This document shows positions 6,982 to 9,061 of a stretch of 9,061 nucleotides of DNA, one piece after another. A program made the translations under genes and the position numbers. Origin of the DNA: Desulfobacterales bacterium (GTDB lineage: Bacteria; Desulfobacterota; Desulfobacteria; Desulfobacterales; JAUCGF01); assembly GCA_029940345.1 (NCBI GenBank), contig JAOZRC010000184.1:1-9061 (forward strand), written 5' to 3'. The notes beneath the pieces were generated by a model. It worked only from the letters and a program-made list of their open reading frames with translations, was not told the origin of the DNA and ran no database searches. Every line of letters begins with the position of its first letter. The first letter of the stretch is position 1.

Positions 6982-7168
6982 GGGCTCGGTCATATCTTCG
7001 GCCACTCATTTTCCCCATTACTCGTTCCCACGTTTTAGGTGGGAACGCGGCCCGGATGCTTCGCGTCCATCAAAGCAAACGTTTGTTGCGTTGGACGCGA
7101 AGCGTCCGGGGCTACGTTCCCACGCGAAGCGTGGGAACGAGTAAATGGCAAAAATTATGACCAAGCCC
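6982..7168. mobile_element. 187-bp MITE with 8-bp target duplications and a multi-hairpin interior
   Basis: Terminal inverted repeats GGGCTCGGTCATA (6982-6994) and TATGACCAAGCCC (7156-7168) match at 12 of 13 positions. Identical 8-bp direct repeats CAATTTTT flank it (6974-6981 and 7169-7176). The interior (7019-7143) is a second large palindrome starting TACTCGTTCCCAC and ending GTGGGAACGAGTA. It holds hairpins at 7023-7047, 7054-7068, 7093-7107 (GGACGC-GAA-GCGTCC) and 7115-7139 (CGTTCCCACGC-GAA-GCGTGGGAACG), and centres on CAAACGTTTG (7076-7085). Open frames across it on both strands are by-products of the palindrome. The transposase family that moved it is unknown to me; the 8-bp duplication would fit IS1595-like elements, among others. 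Confidence 0.75.
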
Positions 7169-7245
7169 CAATTTTTATAGCCTGCTTGATACGTCATGAT
7201 CGAGGCGAAAAAAGTATGGGCGAGGGCGAATTTTCGCAAATTTGT

Positions 7246-7274
7246 TTGAACCGTCACACGCTTTTACATACGAT
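7246..7274 (+). promoter_or_regulatory. Weak candidate sigma-70 promoter for the 7330 operon
   Basis: TTGAAC (7246-7251) and TACGAT (7269-7274) each match 4 of 6 consensus bases with a 17-bp spacer, about 55 bp before the start at 7330. It is plausible because the MITE upstream separates this gene from the preceding one, but such matches are common by chance in AT-rich DNA. Confidence 0.25.
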
Positions 7275-7329
7275 TTAATACTTCTCAAACAGGCGCTTAC
7301 ATCGTGTCAACTAAATTAAGGAGGCTGTC

Positions 7330-7854
7330 ATGGAAATTATCAATCGATCCGCCGCGATTATCAAACCGAAAAAAATATTTACGGATATGCTGCGTTCCAT
7401 TAAAGCCATTCCGACCTCATTCAGCAATTTAAGAAATGACTGTAATGTTATCCTGATACCCGATTTTGACGCGCGGGATGATGCGGTAGATTATATCCGT
7501 AAAAATTATCAAACAGTTCTTCGCAATGAGCTTAAAGATTGGCTTGGTGATAAAGAAACTGACGAAATGTTAGCCAATGTAAGTTATTCTCTTTTCAAAA
7601 TGTGGTTTGATGTTGAAGTTCATCAAACCGTTCGCGACGCCATGCAAGATGATCTGATTGATGCACCGGCGAAATGCCAGGATGAAGAGAGTGTTGTAGA
7701 TATGGACGAGGATAGCATTGCAGATCATATGTTCACACACGATGGAGAACGGGCGGATGAAGAAAACCTTTTATATTTGGATTTAACCCTGCCCAATCCA
7801 GAGTGCGATTACCAGGAAAATTCAGACAATCCCAGTATAGATTTATTTGCCTGA
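7330..7854 (+). CDS. Uncharacterised conserved protein, paralogue of the upstream gene, with acidic tail
   Basis: Function unknown. Residues 1-105 form the domain shared with the 6063 gene, with conserved points NRSAAIIKPKKIF (5-17), NVILIPDFD (39-47), AVDYIRKNYQTV (52-63), a Trp near 71 and FKMWFDVEVHQTV (89-101). I recall similar proteins of roughly 100-170 aa annotated only as hypothetical in several proteobacteria; I cannot name a function. Residues 106-174 are strongly acidic and low in predicted structure. Such tails can mimic DNA or act as flexible binding regions, but that is speculation. The start at 7330 is firm: AAGGAGG (7318-7324) lies 5 bases upstream. The stop is followed after 18 bases by the next small gene at 7873, suggesting an operon. 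No membrane segment or signal peptide is seen. Confidence 0.85.
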   Translation: MEIINRSAAIIKPKKIFTDMLRSIKAIPTSFSNLRNDCNVILIPDFDARDDAVDYIRKNYQTVLRNELKDWLGDKETDEMLANVSYSLFKMWFDVEVHQTVRDAMQDDLIDAPAKCQDEESVVDMDEDSIADHMFTHDGERADEENLLYLDLTLPNPECDYQENSDNPSIDLFA

Positions 7855-7872
7855 TAACGACAGGAGAATATG

Positions 7873-8365
7873 ATGAATAAAAGACCGTTGAATATTGAAG
7901 ACGCCCGTGTTGAAATTTTCGCTCACATCGTGAAGGCTGGTGCGAATAAATACGGCTGTGATATGTTTATAGATTTATAGTCATCGGATTTAGGTTTGTT
8001 CTGGCATGATTTTTGCCCCAAACCAATATGGATATATTATGCTATTCTGATAAACAATTTGTGCCATATTTTCCCCAAAACGGTTGTTTTGGTAGGGAGG
8101 CAATTTTTGTGCCAGAACAAACCAAAATCTGACAACTATATCTGAGAAAAACAGCGATTTCCACTTTATGGATGAAGATGAGTGTAATTCTGAAATTCTG
8201 AAGGAGGTCAGATATATTTATATCTGAAAGATTGCTTGCATGCCAATTCGGAATGTTGCCTGACGATACGGTTCGACAGCAAAAGAAATTCGGGTTATCA
8301 ACAAACTGGATTCCACCATGTCAGCAGTGGGACAGGTTCTTAAAGCACCCGCTTACAAGTATTAA
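7873..8365 (+). pseudogene. Small gene of unknown function, broken by a MITE and two one-base shifts
   Basis: ATG 7873 follows AGGAG (7862-7866) by 6 bases (an in-phase ATG at 7870 is too close). The frame reads MNKRPLNIEDARVEIFAH, then runs into TAG at 7978, the first bases of a MITE. Deleting the MITE and one TA copy (7978-8140 replaced by nothing) continues in frame as DLSEKNSDFHFMDEDE to a TGA at 8225. A one-base loss near 8222-8223 moves to LKDCLHANSECCLTIRFDSK (8224-8283). One extra A in the run 8281-8284 returns to EIRVINKLDSTMSAVGQVLK and a TAA at 8363-8365, 9 bp before the next ATG. The reconstructed protein is about 109 aa, soluble and acidic in its middle, and not recognised. The MITE step is well supported; the shift positions are inferred. 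Confidence 0.65.
7978..8138. mobile_element. 161-bp MITE with TA target duplication
   Basis: Inverted ends starting TAGTCATCGGATTTAGG (7978-) and ending CCAAAATCTGACAACTA (-8138) agree in 25 of the first 29 positions. They share GGTTTGTTCTGGCA and then weaken through TTTTTGCC-type sequence to about 44 bp. TA is present on both sides (7976-7977 and 8139-8140). Taking TA as the duplicated target restores the host reading frame exactly, while a TATA duplication or none does not. It contains no transposase. The TA target suggests mobilisation by an IS630/Tc1-mariner-type enzyme. Confidence 0.8.
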
Positions 8366-8374
8366 GGCTCCCAT

Positions 8375-9061
8375 ATGAAAATTTCAATTTCCAACACGCT
8401 GGATTACATCGTTAAAACGGTTCATACGCTTAAAAACGATAATCCGTTCGCACCGGTTACGATTATCACACCGAATAGCTCCATTATTCAAAGTGTCAAC
8501 CGGGCGCTTTTGACTTGGGGAACGCCGGTGTTGAACGTACGGATTGAAACATTTAGCAAGCATGTTGTGCGCCGCACGGAGTCGGAACGTTTAAATCTCG
8601 GCAGACCGCTTCTTTTAAATGATGAGGCCCATCTTTTTGTTCGTGAAATCATTGATTCCGATAAACTCAGCTATTTTAAAGAGGCCGGTGAATTTTCCGG
8701 CTACACCGCTTTTTTTCAACGAACGATTCATGATCTGCGCCTCGGTCTTCCACAAAACGCCGTTTCAATCGCGCTGGATACGCTTGGCCAAAATGGCAAG
8801 GAGATCGGAAAAATTTATCGGAAATACCTTATCGTCAAAGGACGTTGCCTGGATTACGCTGATATGCTGGATTTATACACGCCCTGTTTTGAATCCCTGA
8901 TCCTTTTTCCTGGCGTTGTTGATAAACTGACATGGGCCGAAAGCGCAGCACTCCGTCGTAATAAGGATAATATTCTGACTGTCGATTATCAACCCTGCCT
9001 GCGGCCACCGGCCATCAAACTTAAAATTTCGCTTTATCGAACCCTTGAAATCAGGGATGCT
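8375..9061 (+). CDS. AddB-like protein (inactivated helicase / PD-(D/E)XK nuclease family), N-terminal part, cut by window end
   Basis: The 229 visible residues fit the N-terminal region of AddB/RexB-type proteins, which lack helicase activity in this half and carry a PD-(D/E)XK nuclease at the C-terminus, acting with a UvrD-like partner in double-strand-break resection. Supporting features are the strand-loop VTIITPNSSIIQSVNRALL (28-46) in the place of a Walker A region but lacking GKT/S, then VRIETFSKHVVRR (55-67), LLLNDEAHLFVREII (79-93), FSGYTAFFQRTIHDLRLGL (107-125) and IGKIYRKYLIVKGRCLDYADML (144-165), the typical family order. The nuclease motif would lie beyond the window, so it is unverified. 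ATG 8375 has a modest AAGG (8364-8367) 7 bases before it and starts 9 bp after the small pseudogene stop, as in an operon. Confidence 0.65.
   Translation, partial: MKISISNTLDYIVKTVHTLKNDNPFAPVTIITPNSSIIQSVNRALLTWGTPVLNVRIETFSKHVVRRTESERLNLGRPLLLNDEAHLFVREIIDSDKLSYFKEAGEFSGYTAFFQRTIHDLRLGLPQNAVSIALDTLGQNGKEIGKIYRKYLIVKGRCLDYADMLDLYTPCFESLILFPGVVDKLTWAESAALRRNKDNILTVDYQPCLRPPAIKLKISLYRTLEIRDA

Noticed and set aside
7018..7278. 79-codon open frames on both strands
   Set aside because: They are translations of the palindromic MITE; the similarity of the two strands' products is caused by the palindrome.
63..7299. Shared 15-mer TCAAACAGGCKCTTA at 63-77 and 7285-7299
   Set aside because: One mismatch over 15 bases is about what chance gives in a 9-kb window, and the flanks do not match.
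8202..8378. Frame ending in a TGA that overlaps the ATG at 8375 (ATGA)
   Set aside because: It looked like translational coupling, but it has no good start and the piece ending at TAA 8363 connects better to the reconstructed small gene.
8619..8900. 93-codon plus-strand open frame
   Set aside because: It lies inside the AddB-like gene in another frame; the longer frame from 8375 has family features.
1..9061. tRNA, rRNA, CRISPR arrays, complete insertion sequences
   Set aside because: I saw no cloverleaf, no regularly spaced direct repeats and no transposase frame; all mobile elements here are non-autonomous.

Overview
The window looks like a chromosomal stretch from a mesophilic, moderate-GC Gram-negative bacterium. 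I would guess a deltaproteobacterium (Desulfobacterota) from gene style and density of small palindromic elements; this is inference, since no rRNA or other marker gene is present.

Layout. (1) 155-2173, plus strand: a long, UROC1-type urocanate hydratase of the histidine degradation pathway, with a strong ribosome binding site. (2) 2174-2414: the gap between convergent genes, holding an 89-bp palindromic element bordered by TA and an orphan end resembling the IS66-type element at 5269. (3) 2415-5233, minus strand: three genes read leftwards: a CNNM/CorC-type membrane protein with CBS domains, a LarA-family (DUF2088) protein that has lost its catalytic core, and a short PlsC-like acyltransferase. 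(4) 5234-6062: about 800 bp without a convincing gene, carrying a 122-bp IS66-like MITE with 8-bp target duplications, a separate nested palindrome, and a hairpin upstream of the next gene. (5) 6063-7854, plus strand: two genes sharing an N-terminal domain of about 105 residues that I know only as an uncharacterised family. One copy has a TPR-like C-terminal half, the other an acidic tail. Between them lies a 187-bp element with 13-bp terminal inverted repeats, 8-bp CAATTTTT duplications and a highly structured interior. (6) 7873-8365: a small gene broken by a 161-bp MITE with a TA duplication. Removing the MITE restores the frame, and two further one-base shifts join it to a C-terminal piece ending 9 bp before the next start. 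(7) 8375-end: the N-terminal part of an AddB-like protein (inactivated helicase/PD-(D/E)XK nuclease type), cut by the window edge.

How the genes relate. The urocanase is metabolic and its hut partners are not in view. The minus-strand cluster is membrane-related (ion transport, lipid acylation) plus a relic. The right third resembles an accessory operon: domain protein 1, domain protein 2, small protein (now dead), AddB-like protein. This is the best candidate for an undescribed system, perhaps in DNA processing, but the sequence gives no direct functional proof. The most solid observations are the MITE insertions, whose target duplications and ancestral reading frame can be read off directly.
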